Positions 8,784 to 17,090 of a DNA stretch of 64,000 nucleotides are shown here, one piece after another. Below the pieces are notes generated by a model, which worked only from the letters and a program-made list of their open reading frames with translations, was not told the origin of the DNA and made no database searches. Numbering within the stretch: position 1 is the first letter of the stretch; the number at the start of each line of letters is the position of its first letter. Source of the stretch: Vibrio sp. NTOU-M3 (GTDB taxonomy: Bacteria; Pseudomonadota; Gammaproteobacteria; Enterobacterales; Vibrionaceae); contig NZ_CP162101.1 of assembly GCF_040869035.1 (NCBI RefSeq), forward strand, positions 992,001 through 1,056,000, given 5' to 3'. A program made the position numbers and the translations under genes.

Positions 8784-8814
8784 GAGGGTTTAGCGACATG
8801 CTAAACCCTCTTTT
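8784..8814. terminator. Bidirectional terminator
   Basis: An 11-bp perfect stem (arms 8784-8794 and 8800-8810, loop GACAT) is flanked by an A-run on the left and TTTT on the right. It separates the convergent dehydrogenase gene and the Ig-like protein gene. The same stem and loop recur at 12931-12953. Confidence 0.88.
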
Positions 8815-8848
8815 CGTTGTAGAACGTTAATTCACTTACGAATTCCTT

Positions 8849-9673
8849 TTAGTTTGTAAAGGCAATGCCCACTTCAATGTTTTTATCTTTGTTTATACTG
8901 TCTTCAATTAAAGAAGGTTGGTCGAACAGTCCTGTAATCCTGTTGCCTACGATATCTTCTAAGATAGGGTCAATGAATAAAGCATAGGTCTGGTCTTTTG
9001 CCCAATTCAGCTCTGGGACAAAAATCCATTTTTTTTCGTGAGAGCCTAGATCAATTGAGCCAGATACAGTTTCGTTGTTACTGTTTCGGACTCTAATTCT
9101 AAAAGCCAATGATGTGTGATCAATTGGACGTTCAAAACCAATGGTTAAAGGCTGTCTTGTTCCATACTTAGGCTGATTGATTCGCCAATTTGTAATCATG
9201 GGTTTATCGTAGTTTGCTTCTTCTACAGAAAATTCCTTTATGTAAACCGCAGAGCAATTCAGTTGCTTCATTGCACCAACATCAACAACAAGGCGATAGG
9301 TCAAACCCGTTTTTAAAGCTCTTCCTAAAGCGTTGTGAGCAACAAGTCCGGTTTTTACTCGGCCTGGGTCAAATAGCAAGGTTAAACGTGTCCTATCTGG
9401 ACTCCATAGGCTAAATTTGTTGTCCAGGAAAACGCCTTCCAGTCGTTCGCCACCGTTGGTTTTCAGGTAGATATTTGAAAGCGTGTCTTCTGTGCTCATG
9501 GGTTGATCAAAATAGATGTAAAAGCGTAGTAGATTTTCCGGCAAAGTATCCGCTGTCGGGTAGACTGCGGATACATGTGCTTGCTCGCTTACATCAGCAC
9601 ATTGCTCTGACTGAGCAAAGCTCGCTATGGAAAATAGCAATAGAAACGCTCCTACTCGCAGCGTATTTTTCAT
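8849..9673 (-). CDS. Exported protein with Ig-like domains, function unknown
   Basis: 274 residues with a Sec signal peptide at 1-22 (cleavage after SFA or AQS). Residues about 28-135 (VYPTADTLPENLLRFYIYFDQPMS onward) read like a bacterial SbsA/Big-type Ig fold. A second similar segment follows at about 155-265 (NWRINQPKYGTRQPLTIGFERPIDHTS). One Cys in each half could pair. Its ATG overlaps the TAA of the upstream gene (TAATG), so the two are translationally coupled and likely act together in the periplasm or at the surface. I recognise no specific function. Confidence 0.75.
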   Translation of the reverse strand: MKNTLRVGAFLLLFSIASFAQSEQCADVSEQAHVSAVYPTADTLPENLLRFYIYFDQPMSTEDTLSNIYLKTNGGERLEGVFLDNKFSLWSPDRTRLTLLFDPGRVKTGLVAHNALGRALKTGLTYRLVVDVGAMKQLNCSAVYIKEFSVEEANYDKPMITNWRINQPKYGTRQPLTIGFERPIDHTSLAFRIRVRNSNNETVSGSIDLGSHEKKWIFVPELNWAKDQTYALFIDPILEDIVGNRITGLFDQPSLIEDSINKDKNIEVGIAFTN

Positions 9674-10941
9674 TACTTAGCCACCTCTTTTGCAAGATCA
9701 CGAGTTAGATCTGAGTAACCAGAATCTGTTTTGAGTACGTTCTGAAAATTTCTAAACATCTCTTGTTCAGGGTGATACTGATAGTCTTTAAAGTTGTACT
9801 CACTGATGAAGTCGTTCAGACGGAAGTACGCCCCTTTTCTATAAGAAACTAAGTCAATATCGCCTGTGGTGATATTGCGCTTAAGTGTTGCAATGAATTG
9901 ACTATCCTGATCGGCAGCTTGCAAAACGCCTGATAGAGGAACAGGGCGAGTGGGAACGCCCGCTTTGGCCCACATTTCCGGCGTAGATAAGCCTTCTTTT
10001 GCATTGGCTTCAATGAGGTCAGCAACTCGGATTAAATCAGCACTGCGCTCTTTATTGATAACCAGCACAAAGTCTTCCTGCTTTTGCGAATGGTCAGTGG
10101 TTGTAAAGTGAATCACATCTAGCGGAGTATTCCCGTAACCCAATTCAGCAATGGTTTTTCCTTTTATGTGTGCTCCATTCGCTAAGCTTGACGTTGGAAT
10201 TGTTACCAACGGTGTACATGTATAGGCCGCAACAACGGTTTCGACTCCGCCCAAGTTGATCACTTCCATCGCTCGGATAGGGGCTCTGGTTTCTGTTTGA
10301 TTGTGAACCGTATGATAGATTTCGATGTTGGAACTGGTGTCTGCTTTAGTAAATGGGTATTCAATCTTACGCAAGGTAGAAGCAAATTCACCTGTCGATA
10401 ACCCTGAGACGTAAAGTGTACCGTTCACGTAATCTAAATCCGTAATGGCAAGGGTTGTTGCTGGAATATCACGCCAAAACTTCACGGAATCATCAGCCGT
10501 TTTTGATAGTTGCTTCACAGTATGTTTGTACTTGTCTAAGTTTACTATCTCAAACTTACCGCTTTGGTTGGTTTTAACCAGTGCGGATATTTTTTGTTCA
10601 CCCTTAAGGTAAGAAATGGATATATAAGCTTCTTTGCTCACCGGATGGATGGCAATGTCATGGTAGTTAACTGCCGTAGGTATGACGCCAAGTAATTCGG
10701 CAACTTTCGTCCCAGCACCTTCTAGGTTGTAGCTCTCAGAGTTTTTGGCTGGTGCGGCGTTTGGTAATTTATACGCGTAAATTTTGCTGGAATCAGAGTC
10801 GGCGACAAATAGGGTGTTAGTTTCAGCAAATTCCAAAATTGTTGCAGAAGTTGGTAATGCATCTGCATTAACCTGCATAGCAACAGCAGTGAGTGATAGC
10901 GTGGTGGCTATTGCTCGAAGATGTTTCTTAGTTTTATACAT
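9673..10941 (-). CDS. Exported beta-propeller-like protein of unknown function
   Basis: 422 residues from ATG 10941, chosen because GGAGA (10948-10952) sits 6 nt upstream; the in-frame TTG at 10947 abuts that site. A signal peptide (about 1-28, cleaved after VNA) is followed by repeated beta-strand segments such as TNTLFVADSDSSKIYAYKLP, NYHDIAIHPVSKEAYISISY and TDLDYVNGTLYVSGLS, which look like blades of a propeller. It has no lipobox and no enzyme motif I recognise. It forms a two-gene operon with the Ig-like protein at 8849. A secreted binding or scaffold role is possible, not shown. Confidence 0.7.
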   Translation of the reverse strand: MYKTKKHLRAIATTLSLTAVAMQVNADALPTSATILEFAETNTLFVADSDSSKIYAYKLPNAAPAKNSESYNLEGAGTKVAELLGVIPTAVNYHDIAIHPVSKEAYISISYLKGEQKISALVKTNQSGKFEIVNLDKYKHTVKQLSKTADDSVKFWRDIPATTLAITDLDYVNGTLYVSGLSTGEFASTLRKIEYPFTKADTSSNIEIYHTVHNQTETRAPIRAMEVINLGGVETVVAAYTCTPLVTIPTSSLANGAHIKGKTIAELGYGNTPLDVIHFTTTDHSQKQEDFVLVINKERSADLIRVADLIEANAKEGLSTPEMWAKAGVPTRPVPLSGVLQAADQDSQFIATLKRNITTGDIDLVSYRKGAYFRLNDFISEYNFKDYQYHPEQEMFRNFQNVLKTDSGYSDLTRDLAKEVAK

Positions 10942-11092
10942 ATTCAATCTCCAGTGTTGGCTGACAAGGGCTTTTATAACGTGTCTCTATTGAGTTTTAT
11001 TTCTTACAACATCGTCATGTAGATTTAAGTTATTGCTCAAAGTAGGGATGATGAAGCTTCGCATTGTTTTAGGAGTTATTCTGGCTTTGAGG

Positions 11093-11797
11093 CTAGCGAA
11101 GATTATCTGTTTCCTTTCTCATTGTTATCAGTACCAATCCAAGCTTATTCTGAGCGATTAAACTCAGTTTGTTCCCTTCGATTAATTGTCCCTCTCGAAT
11201 TTTTTGGCTATTGGTGATACCAGTGCCTCTGGTCACCATTGCGATGAATGGTTCGTCAATGTTGATCGCGGTACCGTCGTCAAGGAAGCCTATCTTACAG
11301 GTCATATTGCTATCGAAAGTGCCATCATTCTCCCCACCAAGAACCGTAATCATTTCCCCTTCGTTAATAGAGAAATTTTGATAATCGGGGCGTAAACTGT
11401 TTTTAGGTGGGAGAAACCAAATTTGTATGATCCCCGCTTCTTCATTGGTAACGCTGAATTCCGCGTGCTCCATTCCTGTCCCAGCACGTTGTACTTGAAC
11501 TCCAGGCCCGTTAATTACCGTTCCGTCTCCTATTGAACCCTTATGCCCAACGCTTCCAGATGTAATGAAGCTGACAATATCGACATCATTATGTGGGTGA
11601 ATGGGCGCTCCATCATTTGGCTTGAAATATCCATTGGCTAGATAAATAAAGTCACCTAAACCGTGGCTAATTTTCTTGTTCATTCGGGCTTGTGGCCAGA
11701 GTTCAGGATTCATCACCATGCGTGTTTCTACGATGCCTGCAAAGCCACCGATTGGTAATGACTCCTTATCGATGATGCGTATATCATCAGTACTCAT
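11093..11797 (-). CDS. Pirin family protein (YhhW-like cupin)
   Basis: 234 residues, the usual size of bacterial pirins. The N-terminal cupin carries the metal-binding set HPH (His67, His69) and GMEHAE (His111, Glu113), matching the His-x-His and His-x-Glu ligands of pirin and YhhW quercetinases. The fold is a bicupin whose second half is less conserved. Members have quercetin 2,3-dioxygenase activity or a redox/regulatory role; the physiological substrate is unknown. It is divergent from a LysR-type regulator at 11932, which is the probable controller. Confidence 0.88.
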   Translation of the reverse strand: MSTDDIRIIDKESLPIGGFAGIVETRMVMNPELWPQARMNKKISHGLGDFIYLANGYFKPNDGAPIHPHNDVDIVSFITSGSVGHKGSIGDGTVINGPGVQVQRAGTGMEHAEFSVTNEEAGIIQIWFLPPKNSLRPDYQNFSINEGEMITVLGGENDGTFDSNMTCKIGFLDDGTAINIDEPFIAMVTRGTGITNSQKIREGQLIEGNKLSLIAQNKLGLVLITMRKETDNLR

Positions 11798-11864
11798 ATT
11801 CTTCTCCTAATGGTTAGAAATTGCATAAGTCGGAGTTGTGATTGTTTGGTTAAATAATTGATGA

Positions 11865-11923
11865 AGAGTATGCGGCATGCTCTAATGTCATAGGTATAAG
11901 TTAGCTGGCATACCATATATGCC
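11865..11923. promoter_or_regulatory. Two palindromes between pirin gene and LysR gene, probable LysR binding sites
   Basis: AGAGTATGCGGCATGCTCT (11865-11883) is an inverted repeat with one mismatch. GGCATA-N5-TATGCC (11907-11923) is a perfect inverted repeat ending just before the LysR ribosome binding site. Both contain a GCAT/ATGC core. The placement fits target activation plus autorepression by the divergent LysR protein; this is inferred. Confidence 0.5.
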
Positions 11924-11931
11924 TAGAAGGA

Positions 11932-12843
11932 ATGACGTTGGACTCGATAAATGCAATGCGCTCTTTTATCCGTGTTGTAGAAACCGGCAGTTTTAGTGCT
12001 GTAGCGAAAGAGCAAAATACTAACCAAGCAACGATTAGTAAGAGAATTGCAAGCCTCGAAAATAAACTTGGTACTCGCTTGCTCATCAGAGGCAATCGAA
12101 AACACACATTGACTGAGACGGGCAAAACCTATTTTGAACGTGTTTCCAGTATTGTGATGGAAATTGACGAGGCAGAAGCAGAAGCTCGTTCACTCACGGC
12201 TACCCCAAAAGGGCACCTGCGGGTTACTGTACCTACAATGTTTGGCGGGCTGTACGTTGCGCCGGTTATTTCAGAGTTTCTCGCCACTTACCCAGAGATT
12301 GATTTGGATATCAAGTTTGACGAAAACATGGTCGACTTAGTCAAAGAAGGGATCGATGTGGCTATACGCTTGGGGGATCTACAAGATTCTTCCATGATTG
12401 CAAAAAATTTGGGGTACGATGAACTTATCATCGTTGCATCACCACTATATCTTGAAAAATACACCACACCTGCTCGACTCGAAGAGCTCGCTGAGCATAA
12501 CTGCCTTATTTATAGTCTGTCTCCCAAACGAGGTACTGTTTGGGTTTTTAGTGACAAAACTAAAACGACAGAGGTTGCAGTTACTGGTAATTTTCAATGT
12601 GACAATGGGATGGGGTTGATGGAGATGTTGCAGGCGCATGCAGGAATTGCCCTTATGCCAAGGTGGATCGTTGATGAAGCGATTGAAGCGGGGAAATTAA
12701 CTCATATTTTGAAAGACTACTATAAGCGTTATCCGATAAGCGCAATGTTTCCTAAAAACCGTTACGTACCATTAAAAGTCAGGTGTTTTCTAGAATTTAT
12801 GGAGAAAAAAATAAAAGCTGATCCTGTTTTGTCCAAGGTGTAG
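11932..12843 (+). CDS. LysR family transcriptional regulator
   Basis: 303 residues with an N-terminal winged helix-turn-helix (about 8-60, FIRVVETGSFSAVAKEQNTNQATISKRIASLE) and a C-terminal LysR substrate-binding domain (about 90-295, with the subgroup motif GIDVAIRLGDLQDSSMIAKNLG). The ATG at 11932 touches the AAGGA at 11927-11931. A TTG at 11938, giving DSINAMRSF, has better 6-nt spacing and may be the true start. It is divergent from the pirin gene, so it probably regulates pirin and itself. Confidence 0.88.
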   Translation: MTLDSINAMRSFIRVVETGSFSAVAKEQNTNQATISKRIASLENKLGTRLLIRGNRKHTLTETGKTYFERVSSIVMEIDEAEAEARSLTATPKGHLRVTVPTMFGGLYVAPVISEFLATYPEIDLDIKFDENMVDLVKEGIDVAIRLGDLQDSSMIAKNLGYDELIIVASPLYLEKYTTPARLEELAEHNCLIYSLSPKRGTVWVFSDKTKTTEVAVTGNFQCDNGMGLMEMLQAHAGIALMPRWIVDEAIEAGKLTHILKDYYKRYPISAMFPKNRYVPLKVRCFLEFMEKKIKADPVLSKV

Positions 12844-12930
12844 CGCTAGAGGCCTATTGAATATAGGAATCCTCATCGTTTGGAATCAAATATTGATACA
12901 TTCTTTCAGATTCAATTGCTGAACAAAAAA

Positions 12931-12957
12931 GGGTTTAGCGACATGCTAAACCCTCTG
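12931..12957. terminator. Bidirectional terminator (copy of the 8784 hairpin)
   Basis: A 9-bp stem (12931-12939 and 12945-12953, loop GACAT) preceded by an A-run. It separates the convergent LysR and RCC1 lipoprotein genes. Stem and loop are identical to those at 8786-8808. Confidence 0.82.
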
Positions 12958-12963
12958 TTCATT

Positions 12964-15900
12964 TTACAGTTTTAACCAGCTTGCTGGTTGGGTCTCTCCA
13001 TCAACCACTTGCAGTTGATCATCCTTACGGAGTTCCCCAGTTTCTACATCAAGTGTTTTGATGCTTTTCGGATCGCTTGCTAACTGATTGACTTCCGTGC
13101 CGTCGTCGACGCCATCAAAGTCACTATCGCGTGAGAATGGTGACGTACCCAACTGACGTTCTTTGTCAGACATCAATCCATCACCATCTTTATCATGCGT
13201 TTGTGGGTAGCGAACGCCACTGGTGTTCGGCCCAAGCTCGCGCGCTACAAACAATGAGTTGTGGTTGTCGTTGTTGTAGCCCCAAGTTGTAACTGAACCA
13301 TCTGCATTCAGAGCTGAGAAACCACCTTCGGCTTTGTAAATTGCGACTGCTTTCTTATTTTCTAATGTGCTGTTAAACCAGTTTTCAGGCAGTTGAATGT
13401 CTGGTGTTGGTTTCCCTGTAATCGTATAACTTGAAATGATATCAAATCCACGCACACCCCATTGGATTACCGACCCATTGTTGAGCAATGCTGCAATGGT
13501 ACTGGACTCAATTTTGACGTCTTTAACCTTGATATCACCATTGAGCTTTGCGGTAGGGATTGATGTTCCGTATGGGTTGCCATAGTAATCAAGCTGACCA
13601 AACTCACGACCCCATTGAACTAATGAGCCGTCTTTCATTTCAGCGACAAAAATATGTTCATCGGCAAATATGCGTTTGATTGGCTGCGCGGCTAGTTCGG
13701 TTTGAATCGCAGTTGGGAAATACGTATCTTGGCCCCAAGCTTGATGTTTACCGTTTGACTTAATAGCGGTGAAGCTACCTTGGTTAGCGTGAATGCTGAC
13801 TACACCAGATTCCAGCTCCGATGGATCTTCCGGCATCGCTGCACCAACATAAACTAACTGTGTGTAAACCTCGTCCCAGTTAATGCCGTCTGGTGCATTT
13901 GGATCGCCATAAGGTGCTTCGAGCAACCATGATGCGTAAACATTGTTCGCGCGATCTTCAAACAAAAAGTCAGGGAGATCTTTTTCGTTATACGCTGCCG
14001 CACCACCATTGGTAACGTCACCCCACGCCAGCACTTTTCCGTCTGAACGCAGAGCGGCGAATGCAGATTCAGTACGTGCAATGGAAACGACTGCGACGCT
14101 GCCATCCAGTTGCAATGCATGATCAGAACTATCGGCACCAAAAGCAACATCACCCCATGTTATAACGGAATCGTTGCCTTTAATGGCAGCAAAAGCGCCT
14201 GCATTGGCATAGATGGCTTTCACTTTTAAGTGTTGGCTGCCAGATGGGTTAAACGGGTCTTCGCCGGGAACTTGAACTTCCAATTTGTCTTGATCTGCCG
14301 GCGACACGTTACCCCATGTCACGACTTTACCGTTATCCAGTAGTGCAGCAAATGCTTTTTCGGTGGCATGAAGTGACACGACTTTGTGTTTAGAGCCGTC
14401 AAGCTCAGCTTGGTATTTCGAAATATCGAGTTCTTCGGAATCAGGATCGCCAAACGTCACCACCGAACCGTCAGAGCGGATAGCGGCAAATACTTTTTGA
14501 CTAGCGACAATATGAACAGCAGGGTTCTTACCGTCTAAGCCTTGTGGGACAGTCACATCCTGATCGAAGTTTCGGTTATGCCAGAAAATAACCGAGCCGT
14601 CTTCACGAATTGCCGCACCGTACCATTGGTTCGAGAACATCTGCACCGCAGGAGATTGACCTAGATTGATTATCTTGATTTCTGGGCGTGTATCTTCCCA
14701 GTTGTTGTCAAACCATTTCGCTCCCCAAAGGGCGATAGAGCCATCGTTGCGAAGTGCGTAGTGGCGGAACTTGTTTTCGATGATTGGGTTGTAGTTCACT
14801 TTCAGTGACGCTACACCCGGCGCTTTGATTGCATTCAAGCTGCGCTGAGTATTGGCAAGATCCAGAGTATTGTTTAGATTGCGCAGTATCAGATCAGGCT
14901 TGTGATCGACCACTTGACCATTGATATGAGTCATTGGGATGCTGAAACCAGCGGCTAGTATCAGCGCTTGTAATTCCTCACTGGTGTGGTTGTTGACACT
15001 GGTGATTGGTGAATCAAATCGGCCTTGATCCGGCCATAAAACATAACCGCGCGCATAGGCTGCCAGTTCGTTGATGCCATCTATCATGGCTTGAAGTTCA
15101 TCAAATACGAACTCGCCGTCATGAATAAACTGGCGGAAAGGGTATTCTTGCTGAGTATCTAGATTTTGGAATCCGGCTTGTTGCAATCCGTAGGCTACAG
15201 CACGAGGGTTATCGAGTCGGTCTAACGCCATGCTAATAAAACGGTTTGCGTTGTTCACCGCTGAGATAGTTGCGTCGACATCTAACTTGTTGTCAGTGAA
15301 GGTGACTTTGGGAGCATAGTTTGCATCAAAGGGTAGCGAAATTGTCGGAATGATGAGGCTCAGTGCTTGATTGACAGTTTCACGATCCGCTTGGGTTGCA
15401 TCAGCGGCAAGTGATTGCAAGGTGGCATAAGCTTGAATCTTTTCCAGCGTTAAAGGGATGTTTAGATATTGGCCCTTGGTGACAAACAGTGGCGTTACGT
15501 CTTCTGGCGTAAGGAGAGTAAAATCAAGCGGGTTAGTATTTAACGTGGTTAATAAGGCATTAAATTCAGTTTGTTTTTCTGCATTATTCAATAACTGTGG
15601 GAAGGCGTTAAAGTAATATAACTCATTGAATTGTAAAATTTTACTTTTTGTCTCAGTGAGAGAGAATGCATCATTGATGATGACCAATGCGTGCGTATAG
15701 TCGACATCACGTTTCAATAGGCCTTCAAACTCACCCGATGTGTTAAGCAGGCGGAATACTTCTTTGGCGGAAAGCGCATCTTCTTGCCATTCTTCTAAGC
15801 GGTCAAAAGCTTTGCCCGATAAACCGCCGGCACTGACAATAAACTCATTTTGTTCAAGGTGATTTTTTACATCAGCCATCTCGACAAACTTAATCGTGCC

Positions 15901-16464
15901 TTTTTTCTGCTCTTCCGGCATTTCAGTTTCTGCGGTTGTGATGATGTCTTTGAGCGCGGTTTCGAACGCTAGATCGTCACTATCCCAGTTAACTTCAATC
16001 GCTGGGGGCGTACCGTCACTGCTTGTTTCCAGAACTTGGTGAAAATACTCTGGGATTTCAATGCCATTTGTTGAAGGGTCACCATCGCTATCAAATGATT
16101 GCAGTAGCTGGCTAATTTTTAATGGGGCTGGTAATTCGATAGGGGTTACAACAGCAACGGCCTCAGTGCGTCCAAGAGACAAATCACCAATAAAGAACTC
16201 TACGGTTTCGCCGGGTAAATATTGGAACTCGCCGTTCTGGTTGGTGAAACCTTCCGTTGATGCGGTTTTGTACGCCAGATTCGCGACAGCGGAATCAGTG
16301 AAAATACCTATCTGTTTTTGTGCAGTAGGTGCTGTTGGTGGTGTTGAACCACTGTCAGTACCAGTGCCTGTACCGGAAGAAGTGGGCTCATCACCGCCAC
16401 CTCCACCACATCCCATCAGTGTGGCGACGATAGCTACAGAAACGAGCGAACGCTTAAAAATCAT
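12964..16464 (-). CDS. Large RCC1-repeat lipoprotein with calcium-binding C-terminus
   Basis: 1166 residues from ATG 16464, chosen because AAGGA lies just upstream and the protein then starts with a lipoprotein signal ending in lipobox LMGC (Cys19) followed by a Gly run and a Ser/Thr/Gly-rich linker. A unique region spans about 70-560. Ten RCC1/BNR-like units of the form DGSVxxWG follow at about 570-1060 and probably close into a seven-blade-type propeller or a longer array. DKDGDGLMSDKE and DSDFDGVDDG near the C-terminus are thrombospondin type 3-like calcium loops. It is probably surface-exposed. It is divergent from the Tad pilus operon and shares a Fur-like box with it. The function is unknown; an adhesin or pilus-linked role is speculative. 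Confidence 0.8.
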   Translation of the reverse strand: MIFKRSLVSVAIVATLMGCGGGGGDEPTSSGTGTGTDSGSTPPTAPTAQKQIGIFTDSAVANLAYKTASTEGFTNQNGEFQYLPGETVEFFIGDLSLGRTEAVAVVTPIELPAPLKISQLLQSFDSDGDPSTNGIEIPEYFHQVLETSSDGTPPAIEVNWDSDDLAFETALKDIITTAETEMPEEQKKGTIKFVEMADVKNHLEQNEFIVSAGGLSGKAFDRLEEWQEDALSAKEVFRLLNTSGEFEGLLKRDVDYTHALVIINDAFSLTETKSKILQFNELYYFNAFPQLLNNAEKQTEFNALLTTLNTNPLDFTLLTPEDVTPLFVTKGQYLNIPLTLEKIQAYATLQSLAADATQADRETVNQALSLIIPTISLPFDANYAPKVTFTDNKLDVDATISAVNNANRFISMALDRLDNPRAVAYGLQQAGFQNLDTQQEYPFRQFIHDGEFVFDELQAMIDGINELAAYARGYVLWPDQGRFDSPITSVNNHTSEELQALILAAGFSIPMTHINGQVVDHKPDLILRNLNNTLDLANTQRSLNAIKAPGVASLKVNYNPIIENKFRHYALRNDGSIALWGAKWFDNNWEDTRPEIKIINLGQSPAVQMFSNQWYGAAIREDGSVIFWHNRNFDQDVTVPQGLDGKNPAVHIVASQKVFAAIRSDGSVVTFGDPDSEELDISKYQAELDGSKHKVVSLHATEKAFAALLDNGKVVTWGNVSPADQDKLEVQVPGEDPFNPSGSQHLKVKAIYANAGAFAAIKGNDSVITWGDVAFGADSSDHALQLDGSVAVVSIARTESAFAALRSDGKVLAWGDVTNGGAAAYNEKDLPDFLFEDRANNVYASWLLEAPYGDPNAPDGINWDEVYTQLVYVGAAMPEDPSELESGVVSIHANQGSFTAIKSNGKHQAWGQDTYFPTAIQTELAAQPIKRIFADEHIFVAEMKDGSLVQWGREFGQLDYYGNPYGTSIPTAKLNGDIKVKDVKIESSTIAALLNNGSVIQWGVRGFDIISSYTITGKPTPDIQLPENWFNSTLENKKAVAIYKAEGGFSALNADGSVTTWGYNNDNHNSLFVARELGPNTSGVRYPQTHDKDGDGLMSDKERQLGTSPFSRDSDFDGVDDGTEVNQLASDPKSIKTLDVETGELRKDDQLQVVDGETQPASWLKL

Positions 16465-16645
16465 TTTATTTTCCTTGAGAAATAAGTCCTGAGAACTGTT
16501 GATGTTGATGATTAAAGTTAAGTAATCCGAACGATTGCCCGTATAGATTGAATGCCTATATTTTGATCTATGCATGGCTGTTTGTGCTGGATTATTTATA
16601 TAAATTAATATTATGATCTAATAAATAATTGTTGTGAATATTATT

Positions 16646-16664
16646 GATAATTACTATCATTATC
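16646..16664. promoter_or_regulatory. Fur-like box between RCC1 lipoprotein and flp
   Basis: GATAATTACTATCATTATC matches the classical 19-bp Fur consensus GATAATGATAATCATTATC at 16 of 19 positions. It lies 61 bp upstream of the flp ATG and about 180 bp upstream of the divergent lipoprotein gene. Iron repression of one or both is predicted. Confidence 0.65.
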
Positions 16665-16724
16665 AATAGCGGTTTTGTGAAATCGTAATATTTAGTGGTA
16701 AATAAGTATTTCGGACTAATTAAT

Positions 16725-16928
16725 ATGTTTAAAAAAATAACTTTGTTTTTATCGAATAAGCGTGGTGTAACTTCAATTGAGTACGGGATTTTGGCTGCGG
16801 GTCTCGCTGTCGTAATCGGTGCTGTATTGGGAGAAGATGGTGTGTTTACACAGGTGCTGGCGGATGCATTTAGCAATGTTGCTGAAGTGATTGAGGCCAA
16901 TACCAGTGGTGGTTCTGAAGGGAATTAA
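16725..16928 (+). CDS. flp: Flp-type pilin, major subunit of the Tad pilus
   Basis: 67 residues from ATG 16725; a GTG at 16695 would add ten residues and is less likely. The short basic leader MFKKITLFLSNKRG ends at the prepilin cleavage site, and the mature N-terminus VTSIEYGILAAGLAVVIGAVL is the Flp signature: Glu at +5 with adjacent Tyr and a hydrophobic helix. The C-terminal tail is acidic and Ser/Gly-rich. It is exported and assembled into adhesive bundle-forming fibres by the Tad machinery encoded downstream. It is the first gene of the operon, preceded by a Fur-like box and followed by a large hairpin that may raise its transcript relative to downstream genes. Confidence 0.93.
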   Translation: MFKKITLFLSNKRGVTSIEYGILAAGLAVVIGAVLGEDGVFTQVLADAFSNVAEVIEANTSGGSEGN

Positions 16929-16936
16929 TGGCTGAA

Positions 16937-16987
16937 GTTACCGTCAGGTGATCGATTTGATGAGCAATCAAACCGTCACGTAGTAAC
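16937..16987 (+). other. Long imperfect hairpin between flp and rcpC
   Basis: Arms GTTAC (16937-16941) and GTAAC (16983-16987) enclose further complementary segments, including ATTTGAT/ATCAAA around a small loop. There is no U-run, so it is not a classical terminator. It may act as an RNA-processing or stability element that lets the pilin message accumulate. The 163-bp flp-rcpC gap holds no other supported gene. Confidence 0.5.
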
Positions 16988-17090
16988 TAAGCGAAAAACA
17001 AAGTAAACCTGAGCAGTTAGGCATCGGAATGTATGAGGCGTTTTCTCATGCTTTTGATGGCTTAGGTTTACGTTATAGTAAGAATTTGTA

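Noticed and set aside
12964..16575. Longer start at 16575 for the RCC1 lipoprotein
   Set aside because: It would add 37 residues ahead of a clear lipoprotein signal; AAGGA directly precedes the ATG at 16464.
16592..16900. Minus-strand ORF overlapping flp
   Set aside because: It lies antisense to a clear Flp pilin gene and has no ribosome binding site or recognisable protein pattern.
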